NCBI RefSeq assembly: GCF_000430585.1
Contig: NZ_AUMH01000013.1
Coordinates: 49,465 to 113,464 of the forward strand
Origin: Alicyclobacillus herbarius DSM 13609
Lineage (GTDB): Bacteria > Bacillota > Bacilli > Alicyclobacillales > Alicyclobacillaceae
Reading direction: 5' to 3'
Length of the DNA stretch: 64,000 nt
In this document: piece after piece, positions 36,008 through 45,113 of the stretch
Layout: every line of letters starts with the position of its first letter
Numbering within the stretch: position 1 is the first letter of the stretch
Notes under the pieces: generated by a model
Seen by the model: the letters and a program-made list of their open reading frames with translations, nothing else
What the model was told of the DNA's origin: nothing
Databases searched by the model: none
Position numbers and translations under genes: made by a program

Positions 36008-36042
36008 GGCATTGATACCGGGACAGGTTTGGGGGGAAATCC

Positions 36043-36309
36043 ATGGCGGGCATGGATGGGCACGACATTACCATTAAAGGTCGTAAGTTCATCGAAGTAA
36101 AAGGGGTATCCAGCGTGGAGAGCGTCGATGTGAACGAGTTTATGCTGACGACCACCGGCGGACCGCTGCATATCCAGGGCTCCAATCTACATATGAAGCA
36201 CCTCGACCTAGAGGCCGGGGTGGTGCTCATCGAGGGAACCCTCACCAGCCTCGCGTACGTGCCGGAGAAGGGGAAGAAAAAGATGAGTGTCAGTCGACTC
36301 TTTCGTTAG
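36043..36309 (+). CDS. yabP: Sporulation protein YabP
   Basis: Small protein of 88 residues of the YabP/YqfC family, needed for sporulation in the mother cell. It shows the beta-rich core HDITIKGRKFIEVKGVSSVE, EFMLTTTGGPLHIQGSNLHM and a VVLIEGTLTSLAYV end. GGGGGGAAA precedes the ATG. It is followed at once by yabQ, as in Bacillus subtilis. Confidence 0.95.
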   Translation: MAGMDGHDITIKGRKFIEVKGVSSVESVDVNEFMLTTTGGPLHIQGSNLHMKHLDLEAGVVLIEGTLTSLAYVPEKGKKKMSVSRLFR

Positions 36310-36318
36310 GTGTCGCCG

Positions 36319-36906
36319 ATGAACCCGCTTGGTTACCTCGAATGGCTGGTGTTGTGCGGGGCTCTGATGGGCGCGGTGTTCGACATCTATAACACGGTAC
36401 TTGGCTCTTCCCGCTGGCTGCGTTGGCTGCGCCCTCTGCTCGACCTGTTGTTCTGGCTGGTGTCCGCAGCCGCCGTGTTCTACGTAACGTTTGTCACCGA
36501 TCTCGGCCGGTTCCGGGTCTACACGTTCGGACTCCTGCTGCTGGGGTGGCTGTTATACCGGGTGACCCTACACCATACTGTGGTCGGCAGCGCGTTTGCC
36601 ATCATGCGGATGGTGCGTGCGGTGGTTCTCTTTTTTATCCGCATTGTGGACTGGCTCTTGGTTCGTCCCCTGTGGTTTGTCTGCCGCACCCTATGGATGA
36701 TCGCGAAACAGTTGTATTGGTTGTTGTGCCGTTTGGAGGATGGCGTATTTTGGGTGATACGCTTTTGGTTGTCCATCCTCGCCTGGCCGCTCAGGGGACC
36801 GTGGCAGGGAACCGCGGAAATGCGTGGACGAATTCACACACGCTGGGAGGGAATCTGGGAGCGGGCGTCGAATTGGATACTAAAAGACCACTCGGAACAT
36901 TTGTGA
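36319..36906 (+). CDS. yabQ: Spore cortex biosynthesis protein YabQ
   Basis: Integral membrane protein of 195 residues with about four to five hydrophobic segments in the first 140 residues. In Bacillus subtilis YabQ localises to the forespore membrane and is needed for cortex formation. The family signature GALMGAVFDIYNTVLG is near residue 15. ATG 36319 has AGGTG six bases upstream; GTG 36310 directly after yabP lacks a site. Confidence 0.92.
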   Translation: MNPLGYLEWLVLCGALMGAVFDIYNTVLGSSRWLRWLRPLLDLLFWLVSAAAVFYVTFVTDLGRFRVYTFGLLLLGWLLYRVTLHHTVVGSAFAIMRMVRAVVLFFIRIVDWLLVRPLWFVCRTLWMIAKQLYWLLCRLEDGVFWVIRFWLSILAWPLRGPWQGTAEMRGRIHTRWEGIWERASNWILKDHSEHL

Positions 36907-36920
36907 GAGGAGTTACGCTT

Positions 36921-37259
36921 GTGCCCCAGAGTGCCTCTTGGCGGTCGTCGGTCAGTGTGGCGCCGCGAGCGGCCAAACGGCCCCGCCGTCGACACATCTT
37001 CAAGCTGCGCTATATTGGGTTGGCCTGCATTGCAGCGTGGGGTGCATTTGATTATTTTCATGTGGAAAAACCCCGCCTCGATGCCCTATTGCAGAAGCAG
37101 TCTCAATTGGAAGCGCAGTTGAATGACCTGAAGCAGCAGCGCACAGACTTGAAACAGCAAATTCAAGAGTTGCATGACAAAGATTATATTGCGCGCTACG
37201 CGACCCATGAGTTTCATTTGGTATCGCCGGGCGAGGTGCCGTTTTCCGTGCAACATTGA
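36921..37259 (+). CDS. divIC: Cell division protein DivIC (FtsB-like)
   Basis: Bitopic divisome protein of 112 residues, partner of FtsL and DivIB at the septum. A basic N-terminal cytoplasmic region (PRRRHIFKLR) leads to one membrane segment (about residues 37-52). An extracytoplasmic coiled coil follows (LDALLQKQSQLEAQLNDLK), then the conserved DKDYIARYATHEFHLVSPGE end. GTG 36921 follows GAGAGGAG. Its order after yabQ is conserved. Confidence 0.94.
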   Translation: MPQSASWRSSVSVAPRAAKRPRRRHIFKLRYIGLACIAAWGAFDYFHVEKPRLDALLQKQSQLEAQLNDLKQQRTDLKQQIQELHDKDYIARYATHEFHLVSPGEVPFSVQH

Positions 37260-37284
37260 CAAATTCGCCGGATTTGCTTATATT
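37256..37284 (+). promoter_or_regulatory. Sigma-A promoter of yabR overlapping the divIC stop
   Basis: TTGACA (37256-37261) includes the divIC TGA; a 17-bp spacer leads to TATATT (37279-37284). This near-consensus promoter lets yabR be expressed apart from divIC. Confidence 0.82.
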
Positions 37285-37326
37285 ATATAAAGGCATTTTC
37301 AAACTCTAAGGAGGCAAATGTGCTGT

Positions 37327-37728
37327 ATGTCCATTGAGGTCGGCAGCAAATTGGAGGGCAAGGTTACAGGGATTACCCACTTTGGGGCGTTTGTTTTGCT
37401 GCCGGGTGGCGTGACAGGACTCGTTCATATTTCCGAAATTTCGGATGAATATGTAACGGACATTCACGAGCACCTGAAAGTGAACGACCAGGTCACGGTG
37501 AAAGTCATTAACGTGGACAAGGATGGGAAAATCGGGCTGTCTATCCGCCAGGCGGACCCGAATTGGCAGCCGCGTCCTTCGCGCGGGCGTGGGCGGTCGT
37601 ACGGGGGCGGATCGAGGCAGTCGTTTGAGGATAAAATGTCGCGCTTCCTCAAGGACAGTGAGGAGCGCTTGCAAGCGTTGCGCCGCAGCGAAGCCAAGCG
37701 CGGCGGTCGCGGCGGTCGTCGCGGTTGA
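37327..37728 (+). CDS. yabR: S1-domain RNA-binding protein YabR
   Basis: General RNA-binding protein with one S1 domain (residues 1-75, GKVTGITHFGAFVLLPGGVT, GLVHISEI) and a basic Arg/Gly tail ending in RGGRGGRRG. The 133-residue product matches Bacillus YabR closely. ATG 37327 is chosen because the family begins MSIEVGSK; ATG 37318, nearer to the AAGGAGG site, would add MCC. It has its own promoter and a terminator. Confidence 0.93.
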   Translation: MSIEVGSKLEGKVTGITHFGAFVLLPGGVTGLVHISEISDEYVTDIHEHLKVNDQVTVKVINVDKDGKIGLSIRQADPNWQPRPSRGRGRSYGGGSRQSFEDKMSRFLKDSEERLQALRRSEAKRGGRGGRRG

Positions 37729-37802
37729 GAGCCCTCCCAGACTGCGGTGGTCGGATATTGTCCCTGTGCTGGACGGGCCACACGGTCATGCGATATCGAA
37801 TC

Positions 37803-37836
37803 AAACAGGCAGCCCGGTTGTCGGCTGCCTGTTTTT
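37803..37836 (+). terminator. Terminator after yabR
   Basis: AAACAGGCAGCC pairs with GGCTGCCTGTTT over an 8-base loop and ends in five or more T. The symmetric A/T ends could also serve the reverse DUF1028 gene. Confidence 0.92.
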
Positions 37837-37882
37837 GATCCGCCCGGCATAGGCGATTCGCTTCATGACCCAACCGGATATC

Positions 37883-38776
37883 TCAGCGCCCCACAGCGCT
37901 CTGCATGTACGCCAGTACCTGTTTGTCGATCACCGCGCCTTCCTGCCAGCGCTCTTCGAAGTTTTCGGTTTGATAGTAGGCACTGAGCGCCTGCTTGTCC
38001 GCCTCGCTATACTCGGACCCGGTTCCGGGCCGGTACCCCGCGCGTTGAAGCAGCTCTCGGACCTCATCCAACGTCTCGCCAGACAGTGGCACCAGGTCTT
38101 CCTCGCGGGGACGCTCAAAGTACAGTCGGTGCAGGTGCAGCAGACGCCGAAGCTCCTGAATCGGTTGGGCGTGGTCATCGACGCGCAAGTCGATGAAACG
38201 GTCATTAAACCCGCCATACCCCCCATTTGGCTTGGCAATGTAGAGGGCTGCCGATTGCATCCCGCGCCGGTCGCCGCCCGCGGTCTGTCCAGCGGCCAGG
38301 GCCGCCAGCAGCCTGTCAGCGAGCCGTCCGGTCGTGGCCAAGAACGTCGCCTCCATGTCTTTGACCACGTTCTCGCCCGCCAGGATGTTGCCTTGACAGG
38401 CGTAGCCGGGCCCACACACCCCGCCGGCCCAGTCAAAACACTCCTTCCCGGTGAAGGTCGCGCTGCGACCCTGCAGGTCGACAATGCCGACCTGGCGCGA
38501 TTCGCGGTTCGCATCATCCGCGAGCAACCGCTCCAAGACCTCCTCTGGGTGCAAGCCCTCGCGCAGGAGCGCCAAACCCCTCGGACCAAAGCTGGTGTTG
38601 GCCCAGGATTGGGTGGCTACTGCTCCCGCGTCCGCCGCTACCCACGGCACGGCCGATCCGACCGCTAAAAACTTCGATTGCACTGCGACCCCGATTTCCT
38701 GTGCCTCTGTGTCTACGGCGACGATGGAAAAGGTCGAGATGGCAGGAATGCCATTGCGGTAGATGTACTTGGTCAT
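37883..38776 (-). CDS. DUF1028 Ntn-hydrolase-like protein
   Basis: Protein of 297 residues. Residues 1-200 form the DUF1028 domain, predicted to have an Ntn-hydrolase fold (TFSIVAVDTEAQEIGVAVQS, FLAVGSAVPW, GAVATQSWANTSFGPRGL). The C-terminal 70 residues (LDEVRELLQRAGY) look like a peptidoglycan-binding or helical add-on domain seen in some members. No activity is firmly established. ATG 38776 has GAGGAGG eight bases upstream; a TTG at 38797 is less likely. It is divergent from the Opp genes, hinting at a role in handling imported or released peptides (inference). Confidence 0.85.
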   Translation of the reverse strand: MTKYIYRNGIPAISTFSIVAVDTEAQEIGVAVQSKFLAVGSAVPWVAADAGAVATQSWANTSFGPRGLALLREGLHPEEVLERLLADDANRESRQVGIVDLQGRSATFTGKECFDWAGGVCGPGYACQGNILAGENVVKDMEATFLATTGRLADRLLAALAAGQTAGGDRRGMQSAALYIAKPNGGYGGFNDRFIDLRVDDHAQPIQELRRLLHLHRLYFERPREEDLVPLSGETLDEVRELLQRAGYRPGTGSEYSEADKQALSAYYQTENFEERWQEGAVIDKQVLAYMQSAVGR

Positions 38777-39147
38777 TCGCTTCGCCTCCTCGCTCAATTA
38801 TATCCGTTGGTGCCACAGCTGAGCGCTCTGGCGCCAAGCATCTGCCTTGGTCAAAGTTGGGCGCCTTGGCGTCACGTATCCGCTGCCGCAAAGTCCCGGC
38901 TACGCCAAACTGAACGGCAAGACTCCACTACGGATCAATCTATCTTTACCTTAATAACGCGTCGACGCGGTGCCCTTTTACAGGGTAGTATTTTCATGGC
39001 TTCCAAAAATAATGGGTTACGATTTTTTGTTGAATCTTGATATACTTTAGCTTGGCTTATTAACCTGTCGGCGGGGGGTTCATTCTATCAGTACCGCCTC
39101 ATAGGGTGGGATGCCTCCTCGAGGCGCGGAGAAAGAAGGGACATACG
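38777..39147. other. Divergent intergenic region between DUF1028 and oppD
   Basis: About 370 bases without a supported gene. The part from 38935 on is AT-rich, in contrast to the flanking DNA, and should hold the promoters of both divergent units. On the plus strand TATACT at 39041-39046 is a plausible -10, with only a weak -35 (TTACGA, 39017-39022). Confidence 0.5.
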
Positions 39148-40110
39148 GTGGGGAACATTCTCGAAGTAGAAAACCTGAATATCCAGTTCAGGTTAGACGA
39201 GAAATATTACACGGCAGTTCAAGACGTGAGTTTCTCAATTCGTGAGGGCGAAACCCTTGGGTTGGTCGGTGAGTCGGGGTGTGGGAAGAGCGTAACGTCG
39301 CTGTCCATCATGCGACTTTTACAGCCGCCCACAAAAATCTCTGGGCAGATTCGTTATCAGGGAAAGAATTTGCTTGATTTACCGGAAAGTCAGATGCGTT
39401 CCATCCGGGGCAACGAAATCAGCATGATCTTTCAGGAACCGATGACCTCGTTGAACCCGGTGCACCGTATCGGGGCGCAGATCAGCGAAAGTCTCATTTT
39501 GCACAAGGATCTGTCGGCCAAACAGGCGCGTCAGGAATCGATTCAATTGCTACGGTCAGTGGGAATTCCACGGCCTGAGCAAATTGTGGACGAGTTTCCG
39601 CATCAGCTCTCGGGCGGGATGCGCCAGCGCGTAATGATTGCCATCGCCATGGCGTGCAACCCCAACCTGTTGATTGCGGACGAACCGACCACCGCCCTGG
39701 ATGTCACCATTCAGGCGCAGATTCTCGACTTGATGCGTAAGGTCGCGCGGGAATTCCACACCTCCATCCTGCTTATCACGCACGACTTGGGTGTGGTGGC
39801 GGAAATGTGCGACCGGGTGGCGGTCATGTACGCGGGGCGCATTGTGGAAGAAGGCCCAGTGCGACAGATTTTCCGCAACCCACAGCATCCGTATACGCAG
39901 GGCTTGTTGGCTTCCCTACCAAAAATTGATGGGCCGCGCACACGCCTGCGCCCGATTGAAGGCAATGTCCCATCGCTCAAGAACATGCCGCAAGGCTGCC
40001 GGTTCGCGCCGCGTTGCCGGAAGGCGATGGATGTTTGCCGAGATCGTGATGCCAGCTTCCATGAGGTAGAAGAGGCGCATCGGGTCCGGTGCTGGCTGCA
40101 CGCCAATTAA
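39148..40110 (+). CDS. oppD: Oligopeptide ABC transporter ATP-binding protein OppD
   Basis: One of the two ATPases of an oligopeptide/dipeptide importer, 320 residues. Walker A is GESGCGKS near residue 40, the signature is [11 protein letters not shown] near 150, Walker B is [12 protein letters not shown], and the H-loop is [10 protein letters not shown]. The C-terminal Opp-type cysteine cluster ([16 protein letters not shown]) is present. GTG 39148 follows AAGAAGGG; the upstream ATG at 39106 lacks a site. It heads the order D-F-C-B-A-A. Its ATPase partner OppF is broken here. Confidence 0.95.
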   Translation: MGNILEVENLNIQFRLDEKYYTAVQDVSFSIREGETLGLVGESGCGKSVTSLSIMRLLQPPTKISGQIRYQGKNLLDLPESQMRSIRGNEISMIFQEPMTSLNPVHRIGAQISESLILHKDLSAKQARQESIQLLRSVGIPRPEQIVDEFPHQLSGGMRQRVMIAIAMACNPNLLIADEPTTALDVTIQAQILDLMRKVAREFHTSILLITHDLGVVAEMCDRVAVMYAGRIVEEGPVRQIFRNPQHPYTQGLLASLPKIDGPRTRLRPIEGNVPSLKNMPQGCRFAPRCRKAMDVCRDRDASFHEVEEAHRVRCWLHAN

Positions 40111-40121
40111 GGAGGGCAATC

Positions 40122-41055
40122 ATGGCTGAAGCATTACTGGAGGTCCAAGACCTGAAAAAATACTTTCCGATTCGCCGCGGCGTGTTCCAGCGCACGGTGG
40201 GCCATGTGCGCGCCGTCGACGGTATCAGTTTTCAAGTTCAGCAAGGCGAGACCCTGGGGGTCGTCGGCGAGTCTGGCTGCGGCAAGTCCACCATGGGACG
40301 GAGCATCCTGCGGCTATTGGAACCCACCAGTGGGGTGGTACAGTTTGCCGGCCGCAACATCGTCAAACTAAACAAAGCGCAGATGCAGGCCATGCGTCGG
40401 CAGATGCAGCTGGTCTTCCAAGACCCGTACGCATCGCTCAATCCGCGCTTTAGCATCGCGCAGACCCTGATGGAGCCGATGATTATCCACAATCTGCACG
40501 GATCGCGAGAAAAGCGGCTGGCCGAAGTGCGGCGCCTGCTCGAGCGCGTCGGCCTGGATGCCGAGTACGCAAAGCGGTATCCGCACGAGTTCTCGGGCGG
40601 TCAACCCGAAGCTCATCATCTTGGACGAGCCGGTCGCCGCGCTGGACGTATCCGTTCAGTCGCAAGTGTTAAACCTGCTCGAAGACCTGCAGGAAGAGCT
40701 GGGCCTGACCTACATCTTCATCGCCCACGACCTGTCCGTGGTTCGTCACATCAGCGACCGCATCCTGGTCTTATACCTGGGTAAGATGATGGAATTGGTA
40801 GAAGCCGAAGAGCTGTTTGTGGATCCGTTGCATCCGTATACGCAGGCGCTGCTCTCAGCGGTTCCCATTCCCGATCCGGACGCCAAGCGGGAGCGCATCA
40901 TCCTGCAGGGGGACCTGCCGAGTCCGGCCAACCCTCCAAGCGGCTGCCCGTTCCACACGCGCTGCCCAGTGGCCAAGCCCGTCTGCCGCGAGCGTGCGCC
41001 GCAGTGGAAGGAAGTCAAGCCGAAGCATTACGTCGCCTGTCACCTCTACGAGTGA
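40122..41055 (+). pseudogene. oppF: Oligopeptide ABC transporter ATP-binding protein OppF, frameshifted
   Basis: The second Opp ATPase, split over two frames. Frame one (from ATG 40122 after AAGGAGGG) holds Walker [10 protein letters not shown] and Q-loop and runs to PHEFSGGQ at 40603. The rest continues in the next frame from [12 protein letters not shown] (Walker B) through the H-loop [10 protein letters not shown] and the cysteine cluster to 41055. About eleven residues expected after GGQ (the RQRIGIARAL-type helix) are missing. This fits a deletion of about 38 bases between two GGTCA repeats, leaving one copy at 40599-40603. Unless recoded or a sequencing error, the protein is inactive. 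Confidence 0.9.
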
Positions 41056-41079
41056 GACAGGTGGAGAGGAGAGACATGG

Positions 41080-41994
41080 ATGGCAGCCATGCAGTTTGAG
41101 ACGCCGCCGGTTACGCCGACAGCGGCTCCCGCGGCGAAGCCGTTTTCAAAACGATTTTGGAAAAGCGTACGCGAATTCCCGATGTTCTATCTCGGCGCGC
41201 TGATTATCGTCCTCTTGATCTTGGCGGCCGTGTTGGCACCGGTTATCTCGCCGCACAACCCGACCACCCAGTTCTCCGACGGCCTGAACGCAAACGGGAC
41301 GCCCGTGGGACCGAACGCCAAGTTTCCGTTTGGCACAGACAATCTCGGACGCGATATCCTTTCCCGCGTCCTCTACGGGGCACAGGTTTCTTTGCTGGTC
41401 GGCATTGTGTCTACGGTCATCAACCTGTTTTTAGGCGTACTCGTTGGCACCGTCGCGGGGTACTTCGGGCGCTGGGTGGATAACGTCCTGATGCGTGTTA
41501 CCGACATCATCCTGGCCTTCCCGCTGCTCCTGTTCGCGATGGCGCTGGTGGCGGTGTTGGGGCCCAGCCTCTGGAACGTGCTCCTTGCGATTGGGGTCCT
41601 CGGCTGGGGCACCATGGCCCGCGTCGTACGTGGCCAAGTCCTCGCCGCTAGGGAGTTCGAGTACGTCCAGGCGGAACGCGCTTTGGGTGCGTCGAACTCG
41701 CGGATTATGTTCAAGGTGATTCTGCCTAATATCATCGGCCCGGTCATCGTCTTAGCCACGCTCAACGTCGGCCAGAACATCCTGACCGAGGCGGCACTCA
41801 GCTTCCTCGGCATCGGCATTCAGCCACCGACGCCCAGCTGGGGGAACATGATTCAGGCGGGTATGCAGACGTACCAATTTGCCCCGTGGACCCTCTGGTT
41901 TCCTGGATTAGCCCTGGTTATCGCTGTGCTAGGTTTCAACTTACTTGGTGACGGCCTGCGCGACATTCTCGACCCGCGCAACACCCAACACTAA
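41080..41994 (+). CDS. oppC: Oligopeptide ABC transporter permease OppC
   Basis: Membrane subunit of 304 residues with about six helices. The N-terminal helix is near residues 35-58 (FYLGALIIVLLILAAVLAPV). HPFGTDNLGRD-like text (FPFGTDNLGRDILSRVLYGA) and the EAA loop for ATPase contact (AERALGASNSRIMFKVILPN, near residue 205) are typical. The C-terminal LGDGLRDILDPR is the family end. GAGAGGAGAG precedes the ATG. The gene is intact despite the broken oppF upstream. Confidence 0.95.
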   Translation: MAAMQFETPPVTPTAAPAAKPFSKRFWKSVREFPMFYLGALIIVLLILAAVLAPVISPHNPTTQFSDGLNANGTPVGPNAKFPFGTDNLGRDILSRVLYGAQVSLLVGIVSTVINLFLGVLVGTVAGYFGRWVDNVLMRVTDIILAFPLLLFAMALVAVLGPSLWNVLLAIGVLGWGTMARVVRGQVLAAREFEYVQAERALGASNSRIMFKVILPNIIGPVIVLATLNVGQNILTEAALSFLGIGIQPPTPSWGNMIQAGMQTYQFAPWTLWFPGLALVIAVLGFNLLGDGLRDILDPRNTQH

Positions 41995-42013
41995 CTGACA
42001 AGGGGGTGCAGAC

Positions 42014-42934
42014 GTGTACGCATATATCATCCGTCGCTTGTTCTCCGCGGTTATCGTGTTGTTCGGAATTTCCGTGGTCACGTTCTTGTTGGTCTACGCA
42101 ATTCCGGCCGATCCCGCCCGCATGATAGCGGGCCCGAAAGCCCCACATTCGGTCGTGGTAACGATTCGTCACCAACTGGGCCTCGACCAGCCCTTGCCGC
42201 TGCAGTACATTCACTACGTCGGCCGTCTCCTGCACGGCGACCTGGGCACGTCTTACACGTTCAACCTGCCGGTGACGACGATGATTCTGCAACGGCTTTG
42301 GCCGACGGCGGAGCTGGCCTTGGGCTGCTGGCTGGCTGAACTCATCATCGGCATCCCGCTTGGCATTTATACCGCTCGGCATGCCCGTCGGCTTGGCGAC
42401 TACATGGTCAGCGCGCTGGCGCTCATCGGGATTTCGCTGCCGGTGTTCTGGCTCGGTCTGCTCTTACTCTACTGGTTTGGGTTTCAAATCCCTATCTTCC
42501 CGTTGGGCGGATTTGGCGGCTTTCGCTACCTGATACTTCCGTCGATCACGTACGGAATCACCGGTGCGGCATACTATACCCGCCTGCTGAAATCGTCTAT
42601 GCTCGAGGTCATGCAACAGGACTACGTGCGTACGGCACGGGCGAAGGGGGCTGGCGAGGCTCGTGTCACCTTCCGCCACGTCGTCCGCAACGCCTTGATT
42701 CCGGTCGTGACCTTTGGCGGCATTGACTTCAGCTACCTCTTAACCGGTGTGGTGTTGATTGAGGCGACGTTCAACTGGAACGGGCTTGGCGAGCTGGCCT
42801 ATACGGCGATTCCGAACTTGGACGTCCCAGTCATCATGGGCACGGTACTGTTGGTCGCGGTGGCGGTCGTGGTGTTCAACTTGATTGTCGATATCCTGTA
42901 CAGTATCATCGACCCACGCATCCGCTACAGCTGA
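42014..42934 (+). CDS. oppB: Oligopeptide ABC transporter permease OppB
   Basis: Membrane subunit of 306 residues with six predicted helices. It begins YIIRRLFSAVIVLFGISVVT, a family start. It has the DLGTSYTFNLPVTTMI block and the EAA loop (TARAKGAGEARVTFRHVVRN near residue 210), and ends IVDILYSIIDPRIRYS. GTG 42014 follows AAGGGGGTG. The order C before B is reversed relative to Bacillus opp operons. Confidence 0.95.
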   Translation: MYAYIIRRLFSAVIVLFGISVVTFLLVYAIPADPARMIAGPKAPHSVVVTIRHQLGLDQPLPLQYIHYVGRLLHGDLGTSYTFNLPVTTMILQRLWPTAELALGCWLAELIIGIPLGIYTARHARRLGDYMVSALALIGISLPVFWLGLLLLYWFGFQIPIFPLGGFGGFRYLILPSITYGITGAAYYTRLLKSSMLEVMQQDYVRTARAKGAGEARVTFRHVVRNALIPVVTFGGIDFSYLLTGVVLIEATFNWNGLGELAYTAIPNLDVPVIMGTVLLVAVAVVVFNLIVDILYSIIDPRIRYS

Positions 42935-42957
42935 TGATAGACATCGTCGGGAGCCAA

Positions 42958-42986
42958 GGCCTGCGGGACAGAGCATCCCGCAGGCC
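42958..42986 (+). terminator. Strong hairpin between oppB and the first oppA
   Basis: GGCCTGCGGGA (42958-42968) pairs perfectly with TCCCGCAGGCC (42976-42986). No T tract follows, so it may set mRNA ends and let oppA accumulate over the membrane genes. Confidence 0.6.
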
Positions 42987-43150
42987 TCTTGGCGCCCCTG
43001 CTTGAGAGGGGGGATGCGGGCACCGAAAACCGGCGGTGCCGTGGTAGGAATATTTTCATCAGAGAGCACCTGCGTCGTGGGGTGATGTGGATTCACCATC
43101 CAGTGCAGGCAGCGTAACGCGCTAGATTTTCAGCAGAGGGGGACATCCAT

Positions 43151-44881
43151 GTGAGCGCGTTTTGGAAGAAGGGCGCAGCCGTTGCGGCTTCGGTAGGCAC
43201 ACTGGCCTTGGTTTTGGCCGGCTGCGGTGCGAGCACCAGCAACAACACAACGGGCGGATCGAACGCGTCTACAGGAACCGGAACGAACACAGCAGCTGGC
43301 AAGCCCGTCGAGGGTGGCAAGATTACACTGGACATGCTGCAGAACATCCGCGATCTCGATCCGGCGCTCGACTATGACTCGGCTTCCACCGAGATCGTAT
43401 CTCAGATGTACGACCAGCTGGTAACATGGAAAGACGGTGGAACAAAGATTGTGCCGATGGCGGCCCAGTCCTACGACGTGTCCAAGGACGGCCTGACCTA
43501 TACGTTCCATTTGCGCAAGAACATGAAGTTCTGGAACGGAGACCCCGTCACGGCGCAGTCGTTCATCGACGAGTTCTATCGCGTCTTGTCGCCGAAGATG
43601 GGTTCCGGTGGTCAGAGTTTCTATGAAATCATCCAAGGGGCTGACAAGTACGCGGCCGGCAAGAGCAACACCATCCCAGGCTTGTCCGCGCCGGACAAAT
43701 ACACCCTGGTCATCAAGCTGTCGAAGCCAGAGGCGTTCTTCCTGCAGACCTTGACGCTGCCGTTTGCCTCTGCAGTGGACAAGAAGTTCATCGAAAGCGT
43801 GGGTAACCACAAAGTCTACGAGAAGAACCCGACGTTCGACTCGACGCAGGCGATGGGCAGCGGTCCGTTCGAGCTGCAGACCATCAATTCCAACCAGATT
43901 ATCTTGAAGAAGAATCCAAACTACTGGCGGACCGACAGCTACGGACAGAAGCTGCCTTACTTAGATCAGGTAACGTTCAACATCAACAACAACGACCAGG
44001 TGGACGCGCTGCATTTCCAGCAGGGCCAGACCGCTTTCATTGGTTGGAACTTCGGTGGACAGGGTATTCCGAGTTCGGCCTATCCGCAGTTCATGAGCAA
44101 CCCCAACCTGAAGAAGCTGACGACGACAATGGTCCAGAACTCGGTTGAGTACATCGGCCTCAACACCACCTACGGTCCGACCAAGAACAAGCTGGTGCGG
44201 CAGGCGATTGAGTATGCCATTGACAAGAAGGCCATTCTCAAGCTGGCCAACGGTCGGGGCCAAATCGCCAACCAGCCGTTGCCGCCGGGTGTCGTCGGCT
44301 ATGACGACAACGTGTCGCCCCAGGCCCAGTACAGCTATAACCCGGCGAAAGCCAAACAGTTGCTCAAACAGGCTGGTTATCCGCACGGCCTGACCATCGA
44401 CTATTACACAGAGAACAGCAACGACCGGATGAAGTACAGCCAAGCCATCCAGGAGCAGTTGGCCAAGGTTGGCATCAAGCTCAAAATCCACTCCAGCAGC
44501 TGGGGGACCTTCTTGAACGTGGCGGAAGCCGGTAAGGCGCCCATCGCCCTGCTTGGGTGGGTGCAGGACTTCCCGGATGCGTCTGACTTCCTGAACGTGC
44601 TGTTCAACTCGAGCCAGGCACCGACGAACAACACTACCAACTACAAGAACGCGCAGGTCGACCAGTGGCTGAACACGGCGCAGTACTCGAACGACCAGAA
44701 CCAGCGCAACCAGCTGTACGCCAAGGTCACCGATAAGGTGATGGAAGACGCGGCCTGGGTGCCGCTCTGGTACGATACGTTCACAGCGGCAGTACAGCCT
44801 TGGGTGCATGGGTTCTATATCCCGCAATCCGGGACCGATCCGCTCGTGACCATCTGGGTCGACAAGAGCCACCAGGGCTAA
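43151..44881 (+). CDS. oppA: Oligopeptide-binding lipoprotein OppA (copy 1)
   Basis: Extracytoplasmic substrate-binding protein of 576 residues (SBP family 5). The signal peptide ends in LVLAGC, giving a lipid-anchored Cys at residue 21, followed by a Ser/Thr/Asn linker. Conserved SBP_bac_5 blocks include YDQLVTWKDG, LTYTFHLRKNMKFWNGDPVT and NPNYWR. GTG 43151 follows GAGGGGGAC. It is nearly the twin of the next gene, with small differences spread over the length, suggesting duplication and possible divergence in peptide range. Confidence 0.95.
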   Translation: MSAFWKKGAAVAASVGTLALVLAGCGASTSNNTTGGSNASTGTGTNTAAGKPVEGGKITLDMLQNIRDLDPALDYDSASTEIVSQMYDQLVTWKDGGTKIVPMAAQSYDVSKDGLTYTFHLRKNMKFWNGDPVTAQSFIDEFYRVLSPKMGSGGQSFYEIIQGADKYAAGKSNTIPGLSAPDKYTLVIKLSKPEAFFLQTLTLPFASAVDKKFIESVGNHKVYEKNPTFDSTQAMGSGPFELQTINSNQIILKKNPNYWRTDSYGQKLPYLDQVTFNINNNDQVDALHFQQGQTAFIGWNFGGQGIPSSAYPQFMSNPNLKKLTTTMVQNSVEYIGLNTTYGPTKNKLVRQAIEYAIDKKAILKLANGRGQIANQPLPPGVVGYDDNVSPQAQYSYNPAKAKQLLKQAGYPHGLTIDYYTENSNDRMKYSQAIQEQLAKVGIKLKIHSSSWGTFLNVAEAGKAPIALLGWVQDFPDASDFLNVLFNSSQAPTNNTTNYKNAQVDQWLNTAQYSNDQNQRNQLYAKVTDKVMEDAAWVPLWYDTFTAAVQPWVHGFYIPQSGTDPLVTIWVDKSHQG

Positions 44882-44950
44882 GATGATTTACCCCCTTCAT
44901 CCGATGGAATCCGGGGAAACACCTACGATAGAAACTTAAGTTTTCCACTG

Positions 44951-44994
44951 GGGTCAGCCGACCGGACGGGCATCCGTCCAGTTGGCTGGCCCTA
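44951..44994 (+). terminator. Hairpin between the two oppA genes
   Basis: GTCAGCCGACcgGACGG pairs with CCGTCcaGTTGGCTGGC across a 4-base loop. A short T-rich stretch follows. Likely a terminator or processing barrier between the copies. Confidence 0.6.
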
Positions 44995-45037
44995 TTTAAT
45001 AGGTTGAGTTTATACATACTCATGATAAAAAAACCAT

Positions 45038-45067
45038 TTGCTGAACATATTTACTAGGCGATATAAT
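45038..45067 (+). promoter_or_regulatory. Possible promoter of the second oppA
   Basis: TATAAT at 45062-45067 is perfect; the best -35 (TTGCTG, 45038-45043, 18 bp away) is poor. The AT-rich DNA around it supports a promoter. Confidence 0.45.
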
Positions 45068-45113
45068 GTTGATCGACTAATAACATTTGAGTCTTCTGTG
45101 AGGGGGAAGAAAT

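Noticed and set aside
37729..37882. tRNA genes expected between yabR and spoIIE
   Set aside because: In Bacillus subtilis tRNA genes lie in this interval, but no cloverleaf could be drawn here; only a terminator is present.
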